Counted from the first letter of the stretch, positions 24,429 to 33,993 are shown. The stretch is DNA of 64,000 bases from Sinorhizobium terangae (GCF_009601505.1 NZ_WITC01000023.1:1-64000), one strand, 5' to 3'. Numbers and translations: made by a program. Notes: generated from the letters alone by a model not told the origin.

Positions 24429-24730
24429 GTTTCCCTCGAATCTTCGGCCGCACTGCAGACAGCCAAAGATAGCCTCGTATGCGACCCTCTGGAACGCGAA
24501 AGATCGACCCAATGCGGAAGCTTCCCGGCAGCGCCAGCGATGTCCGGTGTTGGACGCGAGGCGGCCGCTGCACGAAAGGCCCTACGCAATTCACCCTGAT
24601 CTCAGTTTACGTTTGAGCCCAAAGTAATCGGCATAACGGCGGATGTTGCGTCGAGCTACAGTCGGACTTTCAATTCGTATATAGTTGGACTGCTCGGGCT
24701 GAGCGTCGCGAGTGACATTGGAGGTAAGAC
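24429..24730. other. Gap between catR and the cyclase gene
   Basis: No gene seen. The short motif AAAGATCGACCC occurs at 24499-24510 and again at 26568-26579, flanking the cyclase gene, with shorter relatives near 34810 and 38756. Confidence 0.4.
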
Positions 24731-26476
24731 GTGGAGCGCAGGCTGGCGACTATACTCGCGGCCGACGTTGTCGGTTACAGCCGGCTAATGGAGCTCGACG
24801 AGGAGCGTACCTATAGTGCACTGCGCGTTTGCCGGGCCGTCATCGAACGTCTGATTGAGATCCACGGCGGCAGGGTCTTCGGCGGTGCGGGCGACAGCCT
24901 AATTGCTGAGTTCGTCAGCCCTGTCGAGGCGGTGCGGGCTGCGTTTGAGGTCCAGCATAAACTCGCATCGATGTCGTTCGACCTTCCGGAAGGCCAGAGG
25001 ATGCAGTACCGGATCGGGATCAATCTCGGCGACGTCATGATCGATCGCGAAGATCTTTTTGGCGACGGCGTCAACGTCGCCGCGCGCCTTGAGGCCCTCG
25101 CCGAGCCCGGCGGCATTTGCATATCGGGGAATGTTCATGAATGCGTAGACGGCGAATTGCGGTTCGGATTCGACGATCTCGGATTTCGAGAGCTCAAGAA
25201 TATCATCCGGCCGATCCGGGTGTTTCAGGCGCGACTGAGCACAACCGCGCAGGCGAAGCTGCCGTCCCCGCCACCTTCGAGCAACAAGCCGTCGATTGCC
25301 GTCCTGCCTTTCGAAAATATGAGCGCAGATCCTGCCCAAGTCTATTTCAGCGACGGCATCACCGAGGACATCATTACGGAACTGGCCCGCTTCCAGCAGT
25401 TGCTCGTGATCGCGCGCCACTCCTCTTTTCATTACCGGGACAAAGCCGCCGATGTCCTGCGGATCGGAAGGGAACTGAATGCGCGGTACGTGGTTGAAGG
25501 GAGCGTTCGACGAAGCGGGGATCGAATTCGCATCTCGGCGCAGCTGATCGATACCGTCACAGGCACTCACGTCTGGGGCGAGCGCTACGATAGCAAATTG
25601 ACAGAACTGTTCTCGGTTCAAGATGAGGTGACGAAAAGGATCGTCGCCGCCCTAGCTGTGCGCGTGGAGGAGGAGGATTGGGCGAAAGCCCGCCGCAAGC
25701 CCCCGGACAGCATGCGTGCTTACGACTTCTGGCTGCGCGGCAAACGCAGCCTCGATCTTTACACGCATGGGGGCAATCTCGAAGCACGCCAACTGTTTGA
25801 GAAAGCCCTGGAGACCGATCCGGATTACTCCCGCGCCCACGCAGGGCTAGCCGTTACCTATGATCGTGGCGGATTCTATTCGGCTTGGGATGTCGATCCG
25901 AAGGCGTCGCTTCAGAAGGCCGAGGACCATGCGAAGAAGGCTGTCTCCCTCGACGACACGGATCCCTTGCCGCACGTCGTTCTGGGCTGGGTGCATCTTG
26001 GACGCAGGGAATTTGACCAGGCCAAGGCGCACCTGGAGCGGGCCATGGCCATCAATCCTAACGACGCGGACACGCTGGCAAAATCGGCTCTGGTCCTGGC
26101 ATGGTCCGGCGAGGGAGCAGCGGTCATCGATTTAGCGCAGGCCGCCATACGGCTCAATCCGCATTTTCCCAGCTGGTATCAGTGTTTTCTGGCCGGTTGT
26201 CATCTTTGCGCCGGGGAATATCCGGAGGCTGTTGCCATTTGGGAACGAATGCCGGATGCAACCCCGGAGACGCGAGCGATGTTAGCCGCGGCCTGCGTTA
26301 TTGTCGGCAGGCTGGAAGACGCACGGCGGCATATGGCGGAGTTCATCCGGACATATCCGCAGCACTTTGCCGGCAGGCCGAGCGCGCGCCGCGTCAGGCG
26401 TCTGTTCGCATTTCGACACGAGGCCGATGTTGATCGCCTAATTCAGGCGATGTGTACGGCCGGACTCCCAAGATAA
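24731..26476 (+). CDS. Class III adenylate/guanylate cyclase with TolB-like and TPR regions
   Basis: A 581-residue protein with a GTG start after GGAGG. Residues 1-170 are a class III cyclase catalytic domain (LAADVVGYSRLMELDEE, RVFGGAGDSLIAEF, RIGINLGDVM, GDGVNVAARLEALAEPGG). Residues about 185-320 form a TolB-N/FlgO-like domain (IAVLPFENMSADPAQVYFSD, ARYVVEGSVRRSGDRIRISA). The rest contains TPR repeats (ARQLFEKALETDPDYSRAHA, AKAHLERAMAINPNDADTLA). Rhizobia carry many of this type; the signal sensed is unknown. Cytoplasmic. Single gene. Confidence 0.92.
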   Translation: MERRLATILAADVVGYSRLMELDEERTYSALRVCRAVIERLIEIHGGRVFGGAGDSLIAEFVSPVEAVRAAFEVQHKLASMSFDLPEGQRMQYRIGINLGDVMIDREDLFGDGVNVAARLEALAEPGGICISGNVHECVDGELRFGFDDLGFRELKNIIRPIRVFQARLSTTAQAKLPSPPPSSNKPSIAVLPFENMSADPAQVYFSDGITEDIITELARFQQLLVIARHSSFHYRDKAADVLRIGRELNARYVVEGSVRRSGDRIRISAQLIDTVTGTHVWGERYDSKLTELFSVQDEVTKRIVAALAVRVEEEDWAKARRKPPDSMRAYDFWLRGKRSLDLYTHGGNLEARQLFEKALETDPDYSRAHAGLAVTYDRGGFYSAWDVDPKASLQKAEDHAKKAVSLDDTDPLPHVVLGWVHLGRREFDQAKAHLERAMAINPNDADTLAKSALVLAWSGEGAAVIDLAQAAIRLNPHFPSWYQCFLAGCHLCAGEYPEAVAIWERMPDATPETRAMLAAACVIVGRLEDARRHMAEFIRTYPQHFAGRPSARRVRRLFAFRHEADVDRLIQAMCTAGLPR

Positions 26477-26842
26477 GTGACCGCGCGCTTTTGGCACTTC
26501 CGTCGCGTTCGTCGCAAGCGAAGGCAAGGCAGAAAACCACCCTCTGGAGCGCCCTCTGACGAACGTGAAAGATCGACCCAAAGACGACTTTCGTAGATCG
26601 AACTGTGGAAAACCGCTGTGCGCCGATCCTCAGTCGTTCGGCAATCAAACCGACCTATCAGGGTATATTGACCCTGAGCTACCCCGATGGCCAAGTTCGA
26701 CGGAGAGCGACCGGCGGGGGCCTGCTCATCGAACCTGCGGCAACCGTGAGAACCGTGGTCAGTGCGAAACCGATACAGAATGCGGCTATGCGAAGCATCG
26801 ATGTTTCCTCGAGTTCCAGAGTGTTGAAAGGGTGTCGCCTGT
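26477..26842. other. Gap with no supported gene
   Basis: Only short unsupported frames. The motif AAAGATCGACCC lies at 26568-26579 next to a CCTCTGGAGCG stretch that also accompanies the copy before the cyclase gene. Confidence 0.4.
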
Positions 26843-27688
26843 TCAGGCAGCCTTGTCGCGGCCAATCGCCTGGACCTTGTCCCAGACGCGTTCGGGCCGG
26901 GGAATCTCGAGGTCAAAAATGGTCTCAAACGTGTCCGCGAGATGGTCCGCGCTTGTGATGCGGTGTTCGCTAACACTGTTGGGCTTCACGGTGCGCAAGC
27001 AATCGTTCTGCAGGGCGACATAGCCGTCCGCGGTATGACGCAGGACTGCCAGCGCGTTTGTGAATGGCGACGCGGGGTCCCGGATCAACCAGGAATGCGT
27101 GCCGGCCATGGCCGCCTCATCGCTGTGATCGGCCCGGAAATCGAAGCTGTGTGCGATGCCATGCACATGATTGTTGAAGCGCAGCCAGCCGTCCTCCGTC
27201 GGCATAATCGAAAAATCGAAACCGCGCTGGCTGATCGGTCCGACAGCAAGCGGCACGGGTTCGACGATGGCGTCGGCGACGCCGACCTCGGCGAGATAGG
27301 GGCGGTCGAGATCGACACGCAGGGTCAGGTGATTGCCGATGGCGATGTCGCCCAGTTTTTCGCGGTCAACGCCGCCGCAAAGACGGGTCACCCGGAAACC
27401 GAGCGCATCAAGCACTGCGCCGAAGAGACCGTTCATCTCGTAGCACCAGCCGCCGCGCCTCCCCTCCACCATCTTGGCGAAGGCGGATGCCGGGGTGATC
27501 GAGGACGGCCATCCCATGAAGGCATCCAGCGCCTCCCAGGTGAAGGTCATGAGGTGAGCGCGGTGAAGTTTCGACAGGCCGTGAAGGTCGAGAGAAATCG
27601 GCCGGTCGACCCGGATCCTTGCGAGATACGTGTCCAATTGGCTGGCTGTCAGGGTCATTCCGATTTCGTTTGAAGGCGCGTGTGTCAT
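26843..27688 (-). CDS. nat: Arylamine N-acetyltransferase
   Basis: A 281-residue NAT enzyme moving acetyl from acetyl-CoA to arylamines. The catalytic Cys82 lies in RRGGWCYEMNGLF; the His is in GNHLTLRVD and the Asp in the following strand region. The N-terminus (YLARIRVDRPISLDLHGLSK) and HRAHLMTFTWEALD are typical. ATG at 27688 follows AAAGGAG. It lies 70 bases after the cupin gene and probably shares its transcript, controlled by the divergent LysR at 28320. Confidence 0.92.
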   Translation of the reverse strand: MTHAPSNEIGMTLTASQLDTYLARIRVDRPISLDLHGLSKLHRAHLMTFTWEALDAFMGWPSSITPASAFAKMVEGRRGGWCYEMNGLFGAVLDALGFRVTRLCGGVDREKLGDIAIGNHLTLRVDLDRPYLAEVGVADAIVEPVPLAVGPISQRGFDFSIMPTEDGWLRFNNHVHGIAHSFDFRADHSDEAAMAGTHSWLIRDPASPFTNALAVLRHTADGYVALQNDCLRTVKPNSVSEHRITSADHLADTFETIFDLEIPRPERVWDKVQAIGRDKAA

Positions 27689-27758
27689 CCTTCGGTCTCC
27701 TTTCGATGGACCGTTGTTGTTGTCGGTGCTGTATTTCGGGGGGCGATGTGTCGCCGGA

Positions 27759-28220
27759 TCAGGCGACCTTGCGATCGTCGTCGGGCAGGAAGGTGAGGCC
27801 GAAATCCATTGCGACGGAGGCGATCTGCTCGGGCGTTTCGGGCTTGCAGAGCTCGATGATCGGAAAGAAGTTCTCGAACCCGCCCGGCGTCACGACGACC
27901 ATGAGGCAGCCTTCCGTCTCTCCGATGTTCCTGAACCGATGCGGCACGCCGCGCGGCAGCGCGATGCAGCCCCCCTCTGCCAGCTCGACATAGTCGCCGG
28001 CACACCAGAAGCCAAAGCAACCGGACAGGACGCGGAAAAACTCGTCCTCGCGCTCGTGCACATGAAGCGGCGGACCTTCCCCGGGCGGCACGATGGCCTC
28101 GAGCATGCCCAGCGTGCCGCCTGTGTTGGAGGCCATCATGCGTATGACGTGTTTGCCGAACGCCGCTGCCGGCGTTCCATGGCCCGGCGGCGATACCGCC
28201 GCATAGGTGAATGTCTTCAT
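27759..28220 (-). CDS. Cupin domain protein
   Basis: A 153-residue single-domain cupin. Start MKTFTYAAVSPPGHGTPAAA at 28220 follows AAGGAGA. Metal ligands of motif 1 are visible in PPLHVHEREDEFFRVL (His, His, Glu) and motif 2 in PRGVPHRFRN. Such quercetinase-like cupins oxidise or isomerise aromatic or sugar compounds; substrate unknown. It shares layout with the cupin at 61032 (PGGFENFF versus PGGFEQLF). First gene of the cupin-nat unit. Confidence 0.85.
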   Translation of the reverse strand: MKTFTYAAVSPPGHGTPAAAFGKHVIRMMASNTGGTLGMLEAIVPPGEGPPLHVHEREDEFFRVLSGCFGFWCAGDYVELAEGGCIALPRGVPHRFRNIGETEGCLMVVVTPGGFENFFPIIELCKPETPEQIASVAMDFGLTFLPDDDRKVA

Positions 28221-28279
28221 GTCGGGTCTCCTTCTGCTTGAGGACACCCATCGATTACTTTGTGCTCCGTCTCATGATA

Positions 28280-28318
28280 AGAGCGATGAATTGACATTAT
28301 TGAACGGATAATCGCTCT
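28280..28318. promoter_or_regulatory. Inverted repeat in the cupin/LysR divergent promoter
   Basis: AGAGCGAT (28280-28287) and ATCGCTCT (28311-28318) form an 8-base inverted repeat ending one base before the LysR ATG at 28320. Probable regulator binding site. Confidence 0.5.
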
Positions 28319-28319
28319 C

Positions 28320-29213
28320 ATGAAAACGCTGGATCCGCTTGACGGGATTGCCGCCTTTCTAACTGTTTCGACGCATCTCAGCTTCACTAAGGCGGCGGAC
28401 GAACTCGGCATGTCGCGTGCGACGGTGGGAGCCCAGGTCAGGCAGCTCGAGGATCGCCTCGGGATCCGCCTCTTCCAGAGATCGACGCGCAAGATCGCCC
28501 TTACCGAGGCGGGCGCGGCCTACCGGGAAGCCCTTTCGGGTATCCTGCCGCAGATAAGGGAGGCGGAACGGGCGGCAACCTCGTTCCAGAAGGAAGCCGT
28601 CGGGCGGTTGCGGGTATCCGCGCCGCCCGACCTCGGGCATCTGGTGATCGTGCCGGCGGTTTCGGAGTTCCTCAAGCTCAACCCGGCTGTGTCCCTGGAA
28701 CTGGACCTGTCGCATCGGGCCGTGAACCTGGTCGAGGATGGCTTCGACCTTGCAATTCGAGGCCGCCTCGAGGTCGATATCAATCTTATCACCCGGCAAC
28801 TGGCGACATCGTCAATCGTGATTTGCGCTTCGCCCGCCTATATTGCCGAACATGGTGCACCGGAGACGCCGCACGACCTCGCACACCATTCCTGTCTCCA
28901 CTTCGCCGAACTAAGATGGGGGCGGATCTGGCCGTTCAGCAGGAACGGTGAGGAGTTTCGCATTCCAATCGTGCCTCGGCTGGAACTTAATCACAGCCTT
29001 GGCCTGCGCGACGCCGCCTTGCTGGGAGTCGGTATCGTCCTCCTGCCCGACTTTATCGTTGGCGAAGACCTCAGGCAGGGCCGGTTGATACGTCTTCTCC
29101 CCGATTGGCATATCAGCACGATACAGCTGCAAGCGGTCTATCCGGCCAATCGCCATATCGCGGTAAAGGTCCGACGCTTCGTCTCGTTCCTGGCAGGCAA
29201 ACTGCGGTCGTAG
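28320..29213 (+). CDS. LysR-type transcriptional regulator
   Basis: A 297-residue LysR protein. The winged-helix region MKTLDPLDGIAAFLTVSTHL, then SFTKAADELGMSRATVGAQV and QLEDRLGIRLFQRSTRKIAL, is followed by a full effector domain (LRVSAPPDLGHLVIVPAVSE to AVYPANRHIAVKVRRFVSFL). The subgroup is that often found beside oxidoreductase-type genes. Divergent from the cupin-nat unit with a shared 99-base region, so that unit is the likely target. Confidence 0.92.
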   Translation: MKTLDPLDGIAAFLTVSTHLSFTKAADELGMSRATVGAQVRQLEDRLGIRLFQRSTRKIALTEAGAAYREALSGILPQIREAERAATSFQKEAVGRLRVSAPPDLGHLVIVPAVSEFLKLNPAVSLELDLSHRAVNLVEDGFDLAIRGRLEVDINLITRQLATSSIVICASPAYIAEHGAPETPHDLAHHSCLHFAELRWGRIWPFSRNGEEFRIPIVPRLELNHSLGLRDAALLGVGIVLLPDFIVGEDLRQGRLIRLLPDWHISTIQLQAVYPANRHIAVKVRRFVSFLAGKLRS

Positions 29214-29426
29214 ACGAGGCGAAAACCCGCACTCCGGATGAATGTGAGAATGAGCAGCAGCGACAGGAGGCTCTCACGAACGTCTACTTTGCGTCTGGTA
29301 AGACGCGCGGCGCTGTAGTGCCCAAGTGTCCGCTTAGGGCCGCAGTATCACTTCGAGGAAGATTATCATCGGCCCGCTTGAGGTTAAGCGCTGCGGCTGT
29401 GGAGGGTGGCTTTCGGGAGGAAAGCT

Positions 29427-30023
29427 ATGTCCAGTTGGAACTCCGGCCGCATCGTCGGTCAGAAGCCTCCATTGAAGCCGAAGGAGGTCTAGGCCATCCG
29501 AACTCGCCTCCAGATGCTGGGCGCGGTGCGTGACCTAGCGCTTTTCAATCTCGCTATCGACAGCGAATTGCGAGCTTGTGATCTCGTCGCGATCTCAGTT
29601 GCTGATGTGGCAATTTCCGGAAGGGTTCGCGACCGGGCGATCATTATCCAGAGGAAGACCAGCCGACCCGTGCAATTCGAACTGACCGACCAAACGCGGG
29701 AGGCTGTCGCTGCATGGATTGGAAGTCGCAGACTCGGTGAACGGGATTACTTGTTTCCCAGCCGCGTCCACGCATTGCCGCATCTCTCGACGCGGCAATA
29801 TGGCAGGATCGTCGAGCGGTGGGTGTCGAGCATCGGACTTGACCCCAAGCGCTACGGCACGCACTCGATGAGGAGAACCAAGGCGGCGCACATTTACAAG
29901 AAGACCGGCAACCTGCGCGCCGTCCAGCTCTTGCTAGGCCACACAAAACTGGAGAGCACCGTGCAGGACCTCGGGATCGAGGTCGATGACGCCCTAGCCA
30001 TCTCTGAACAAGTTGAGTTGTAG
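29427..30023 (+). pseudogene. Tyrosine recombinase/integrase, dead (amber stop and lost nucleophile)
   Basis: ATG at 29427 after GGGAGGAAAGCT opens MSSWNSGRIVGQKPPLKPKE followed by V, then TAG (29490-29492) where relatives have Trp (EVWAIRTRLQM). The frame continues unbroken to 30023. The catalytic domain shows Arg in DSELRACDL, HxxR as HSMRRT and the later His in LLLGHTKL, but the expected nucleophile Tyr in STVRYLGIEVDDA is Asp here (STVQDLGIEVDDA, GAC at 29967-29969). Reinitiation at 29514 would still give a protein without its Tyr. A remnant of a mobile element. Confidence 0.85.
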
Positions 30024-30032
30024 TGCTGAATT

Positions 30033-30062
30033 GCGGCGCTTCTCATTGAAGCGCCGCTCTTT
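30033..30062 (+). terminator. Rho-independent terminator after the integrase
   Basis: GCGGCGCTTC-TCATT-GAAGCGCCGC followed by TCTTT: a 10-base perfect stem. Confidence 0.9.
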
Positions 30063-30445
30063 GGCCCCGCTGAGGGCCAAAGTCGACCCGTTGCGGACTT
30101 CGGCAGCATTTACTCAGAATGGCTGGATCCCGAGCCGGAAGTGGCTATTGACCGCGACCCGCACATTTACCGGACATTTGCGCCCGTTCATTAATTTCGC
30201 GGCTTTCATTCATTTTTTCTCGAATGAGCCGATGTGCAACGCCAGCGCTTCCTCAAACGTCCGGAGCTACTGACGCGCCGTCGCAGTGCCGCTGCCATTC
30301 CCTTCCAATGTGGCGGCGATCTCGCGCTGAAGAGCTATATGGCGCTCGCCGCCCGCGACGGGCCTTTCCGCCGCTGGAAATCGCAACATCCGGGCGACAA
30401 ATGAACAGCGGATGGCTGTGTTGGATCCAGTGTGAAGGCCGAACC
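30063..30445. other. Gap with no supported gene
   Basis: Short protein-like tails occur on both strands (plus CGGDLALKSYMALAARDGPF; minus TFEEALALHIGSFEKK before a stop), suggesting worn ends of lost genes, but neither has a start. Confidence 0.4.
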
Positions 30446-31330
30446 CTACCCCTTGCCTTCAAGATGCTCGAGCAGGCTCTGCGCGAGCGGCGTCAGTTCC
30501 GTGTCGCTGCGGATGCAGAGCGACAAGCGACGCACCGCCCAATCCTCCGCCAGGCGTTTGACGGAGATCGGCATCGATTTCCGGCAGCGGCGTACGGCCG
30601 TCTCGGGCACGATGCCGACCCCGACCCCGGCGCTCGCCATCCGGCAAATATCGTCGAACCCGCGCAGCCGAATGCGCGGCCTGATCCGCAGACCGATGCG
30701 CGCCGCCTGCGCGTCAAGGTGATCCTGCAAGGCGCCTTCGCGCAGCGCTATGAAATGCTGACCGCGAAGATCGGCAAGGCGGACGTGTCGCATGGCCGCA
30801 AGGGCGTGGTCGCGTCCCGCCACCACGACGAGTCGGTCCGTCACGAAGGGGCGCAGCGTCAGTCCGGTTGTTTCCACCAGATCCGAGAGCACGCCAATTT
30901 CGGCGAAGCCGAGCGCGATACTGCGGGCGATGTCGGCGCTTTGGCGTTCCTTGAGCACAATATCGGCTTGCGGATGGGTGGCCAGCCAGGGCGCGAGCCG
31001 CGCGGGCAGGAACTCGGCCAACGCCGCTGTATTGGCCAGGAGGCGGACAGTGCCGCGCAGGTCTTTCGCTAACTGCCCGATCTCAGCGCGCATGCGAGCC
31101 ATCTGGGAGAGGATCAGCCGCGCATGGTGCAGCAGCGCCTCGCCGGCTTCGGTCAGTGTCACGCCGCGCCGGCCGCGGTCCAGCAGCTTCACGCCGGCCA
31201 AGGTTTCCATCTCGCGCAGGCGTTCGCTGGCGGCAGGTAGCGACAATCCGGCCTCGACCGCGCCATGAGTGATGCTGCCGGCCTCGGCCACGGTGAGAAA
31301 CAGGCGCAGGTCGGTCACATCGAAACGCAT
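30446..31330 (-). CDS. LysR-type transcriptional regulator
   Basis: A 294-residue LysR protein starting MRFDVTDLRLFLTVAEAGSI at 31330; the open frame upstream is not coding. The DNA-binding region includes LSLPAASERLREMETLAGVK and RGVTLTEAGEALL, and the effector domain continues to SLLEHLEGKG. Divergent from the TauE/SafE-type gene at 31427 across 96 bases with an inverted repeat, so it probably regulates that exporter. Effector unknown. Confidence 0.9.
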   Translation of the reverse strand: MRFDVTDLRLFLTVAEAGSITHGAVEAGLSLPAASERLREMETLAGVKLLDRGRRGVTLTEAGEALLHHARLILSQMARMRAEIGQLAKDLRGTVRLLANTAALAEFLPARLAPWLATHPQADIVLKERQSADIARSIALGFAEIGVLSDLVETTGLTLRPFVTDRLVVVAGRDHALAAMRHVRLADLRGQHFIALREGALQDHLDAQAARIGLRIRPRIRLRGFDDICRMASAGVGVGIVPETAVRRCRKSMPISVKRLAEDWAVRRLSLCIRSDTELTPLAQSLLEHLEGKG

Positions 31331-31355
31331 GGCGGCAGAATAATCGGGCGCAAGG

Positions 31356-31372
31356 CTTCGGTCTAGCCGAAG
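31356..31372. promoter_or_regulatory. LysR-type inverted repeat CTTCGG-N5-CCGAAG
   Basis: CTTCGG (31356-31361) and CCGAAG (31367-31372) form a palindrome in the LysR/TauE divergent region, 26 bases from the LysR start. Confidence 0.5.
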
Positions 31373-31426
31373 GCTGACTGCGGCACTTCCGCATTGTCTA
31401 CGGCGCGTCAGACGGTATGACGGGGC

Positions 31427-32176
31427 ATGACCGATCTGTCCATGCCCGTCCTGCTCGCGGCCGCCGCAACCTTCTTCGCCGCCGGCGTCGTCAAGGGCGT
31501 GACCGGCATGGGGTTGCCGACGGTGGCGATGGGAGTGCTTGGCGCGCTGATCTCGCCGCTCTCGGCGGCCAGCTTGCTGATCGTCCCGTCCTTCGTCACC
31601 AATGTCTGGCAGCTTCTGGCCGGTCCCGCCTTCGGTCCGCTCGTCCGCCGATTCTGGCCGATGATGCTGGCGATCTGCACCGGCACGATGCTGGGTGTGA
31701 CATGGCTGACCAGCGGCGAGACCGAGGCGACCACCACCGCCCTCGGCGCCGCGCTCGTCACTTACGCCGGCTATTCCTTGCTGGGGTCCCAGATTCGCGT
31801 GCCCTGGCACTGGGAGCCATGGCTTTCGCCGCTGATCGGCGCGGTGACCGGCGTCGTGACGGGCGGCACAGGGATACTCGTCATACCGGCCGTGCCCTAC
31901 TTGCAGGCACTCAGCCTTCCGCGGGACGATCTGGTGCAGGCGCTCGGGTTATCGTTTACTGTGTCGACCGTTGCACTCGCCGCGGCGCTTGGCGCACACG
32001 GCGCATTCGAACTCCAGGGACTGGCGCTCTCGGTACTGGCTCTTGGTCCTGCGCTGGCAGGCATGTGGGCTGGCCAGGCGCTGCGTGGGCGGATCAGCCC
32101 GGCTGCCTTTCGACGCCTGTTCCTTATCTGCTTGCTCCTGCTCGGAGCGGAAATGTCGATGAGATCGTTGGTGTGA
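31427..32176 (+). CDS. TauE/SafE family anion permease
   Basis: A 249-residue membrane protein with about eight hydrophobic segments, showing the duplicated TauE/SafE pattern: FFAAGVVKGVTGMGLPTVAM in the first half and IGAVTGVVTGGTGILVIPAV in the second. The family moves sulphite, sulphoacetate or other small organosulphur or carboxylic anions out of the cell. ATG at 31427 is the first plausible start. Regulated, by inference, by the divergent LysR gene. Substrate unknown. Confidence 0.9.
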   Translation: MTDLSMPVLLAAAATFFAAGVVKGVTGMGLPTVAMGVLGALISPLSAASLLIVPSFVTNVWQLLAGPAFGPLVRRFWPMMLAICTGTMLGVTWLTSGETEATTTALGAALVTYAGYSLLGSQIRVPWHWEPWLSPLIGAVTGVVTGGTGILVIPAVPYLQALSLPRDDLVQALGLSFTVSTVALAAALGAHGAFELQGLALSVLALGPALAGMWAGQALRGRISPAAFRRLFLICLLLLGAEMSMRSLV

Positions 32177-32295
32177 AGGAACTCGAAGCGCCGTTCGGGC
32201 CAGAAAGCGGTCACTTGAAAGTCGATTCAGTGCAAATCAAAAATCGCCTGCTGGACCCCAAGAGAAGAACGGTCGAATCCTTCCCAGGAAAGCCA

Positions 32296-32928
32296 TCAAA
32301 AGACGGGCATCATCGCAACGCGACGAAGTGGGTCGAGACGTTTAGCTTTTTCCGCCGCAAGGTTGGCGCTCAGGCGCTCCGGACATGCATCTCCCTCCAC
32401 AATGTGGAATCCCAGTGACGTGTAGAACGGCGCGTTAAAGGGGGCGAGGCGATCCGTCGTTAGAGTTGCACCTTGGAGCTTTCTTGCACGGCCTTCGTCT
32501 AGCAGGGCTTTCATGATCTGCCTTCCTATGCCCCTTCTCTGCCAGCTTGGATGCACGTCCACTTCGCCAATGTGCAGGCAACCGTCCGCTATATACCCTC
32601 CGCCGTAGCCGACGGGGATGGCCTGCTCGTCGAATGCGGCGAATAGGAAGCCGGCATCGAGATATTGCTGCAGTTCGCCGTCACTGCTGGCCGCCGCTTC
32701 ACCAGTCACGGCGCCCGCCCCGCGCAGGGTCTCGAATGAAGCTAGTTCTATCGTGCGTAATGCCGCAAAATGATCTCGGTTGGCTCTTCCTATACGGAAA
32801 CTCACGTCGACCTCATCTACTTGGATTTCTGGTGCTCTACCCAACAGCGTTTTACTGATGCCGAGCTCGCGATCCAACGGTAGTTGCAACCTTTTCCCGG
32901 ACGTCGAGAGTGAAGCGCGCACCTTCAT
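32296..32928 (-). CDS. GNAT family N-acetyltransferase
   Basis: A 210-residue protein whose GNAT domain spans about residues 42-175. The acetyl-CoA loop is in VDVHPSWQRRGIGRQIMKAL (R/Q-x-x-G-x-G/A), preceded by GYIADGCLHIGEV and followed by NAPFYTSLGFHIVEGD. ATG at 32928 has GAGGAG upstream, but the first 40 residues look atypical and a later start is possible. Substrate not predictable; small-molecule amines are common for this subgroup. Confidence 0.85.
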   Translation of the reverse strand: MKVRASLSTSGKRLQLPLDRELGISKTLLGRAPEIQVDEVDVSFRIGRANRDHFAALRTIELASFETLRGAGAVTGEAAASSDGELQQYLDAGFLFAAFDEQAIPVGYGGGYIADGCLHIGEVDVHPSWQRRGIGRQIMKALLDEGRARKLQGATLTTDRLAPFNAPFYTSLGFHIVEGDACPERLSANLAAEKAKRLDPLRRVAMMPVF

Positions 32929-32955
32929 TTCACTCCTCTTTGTTGGATTGCGTGG

Positions 32956-33993
32956 TCACCTCGCGGCAATTTCGAACGCCAAGTGATCGGGCTGGAGCGC
33001 GGTTAGCACCTCCACGGCGTTGAGGATTTCGCCGGGCGCGTGTGCTCCTGCATGGCTGAACTGCCGGCCGAGAAGACGCTCGACGACCTCGCAGACGAGC
33101 GGTGCGGTGAAGGCGTAAATGTCCTGTCCTCGGGCAACAGTCCGTCGACTGGCTCCTTCGCGCCTCGTAACGACTTCGACGACGAACTGTTGCGCTGAGC
33201 GCCCGGTCGGGTCCGCCGCCTTCGGAGCGGGCGTCGCCTTGTCGCGAATGTCGCTGAGAGCGACCGCGCTCAAATAGGTGTGGAGCTCTGTTGTCTTCAC
33301 GTGCCGAGAGATCAGAACGATCTCGGAGAATGGCATTTCGCTGACGATCTGACTGCCCAGCCCGGACCCGAACTCCCAGTGCTTCTGCGCAGGCGGGAGA
33401 GCCAAGGGACTGAGGCGGCCCTCGGAGACAACCATGCGCGTTGCCTTGTTCCGTTCACCGGTAACGCGGGTGCCGCGCGTCGGGTGCCAGCTGTCGAGTC
33501 CGATGAAGATGTCGATCGTGTCCGCAGACGTCCAGCCTCCCAACGTGGCGGTGACCAGCAGGTCGGCGAACCCGCCGTAGAACCCCATACCGGGGATGAC
33601 CGCAACTCCGGCTTGGCGGGCAGATTCATCGAAATTCTCAAGGGTCGTTCCGACGCTCGGTTGCTCGGCGCTGACATCAATATAGTGGATCCCTGACTTT
33701 ACCGCTGCAGCGGCCAACGCATCGGCGGTATCGAGGAATGGCCCTGCGCAATTGATCACGGCCTCTGCGCCGGCCAATACCCGCATTAGCGACCCCTCAT
33801 CGTCGACGGTCGCTGGGCGGCAGAGCACCTCCGGCTCGCGAAAGTTTGCCGCTGCGAACGCCTCGGCACTGCGGGCGATTGCGATCGGCCGAAGCCCACG
33901 GCGCAACAATTCCGCGACCACGAAGCGGCCGGTATGCCCTGTTGCTCCAAATACCGCTACCGTCCCAGCGGCTATCATCACATTCTCTGTCAT
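32956..33993 (-). CDS. Saccharopine dehydrogenase-like NAD(P)-binding protein
   Basis: A 345-residue protein with an N-terminal Rossmann fold (TVAVFGATGHTGRFVVAELL) and the trans-acting enoyl reductase/saccharopine dehydrogenase-type layout (AEAVINCAGPFLDTADALAA, GIHYIDVSAEQPSV, GMGFYGGFADLL). ATG at 33993 is chosen because GGAGG lies 4 bases upstream. Divergent from the TetR gene at 34100 with a 12-base palindromic operator between, so it is probably TetR-repressed. Substrate unknown; a lipid or steroid-like ketone is possible for this group. Confidence 0.85.
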   Translation of the reverse strand: MTENVMIAAGTVAVFGATGHTGRFVVAELLRRGLRPIAIARSAEAFAAANFREPEVLCRPATVDDEGSLMRVLAGAEAVINCAGPFLDTADALAAAAVKSGIHYIDVSAEQPSVGTTLENFDESARQAGVAVIPGMGFYGGFADLLVTATLGGWTSADTIDIFIGLDSWHPTRGTRVTGERNKATRMVVSEGRLSPLALPPAQKHWEFGSGLGSQIVSEMPFSEIVLISRHVKTTELHTYLSAVALSDIRDKATPAPKAADPTGRSAQQFVVEVVTRREGASRRTVARGQDIYAFTAPLVCEVVERLLGRQFSHAGAHAPGEILNAVEVLTALQPDHLAFEIAAR

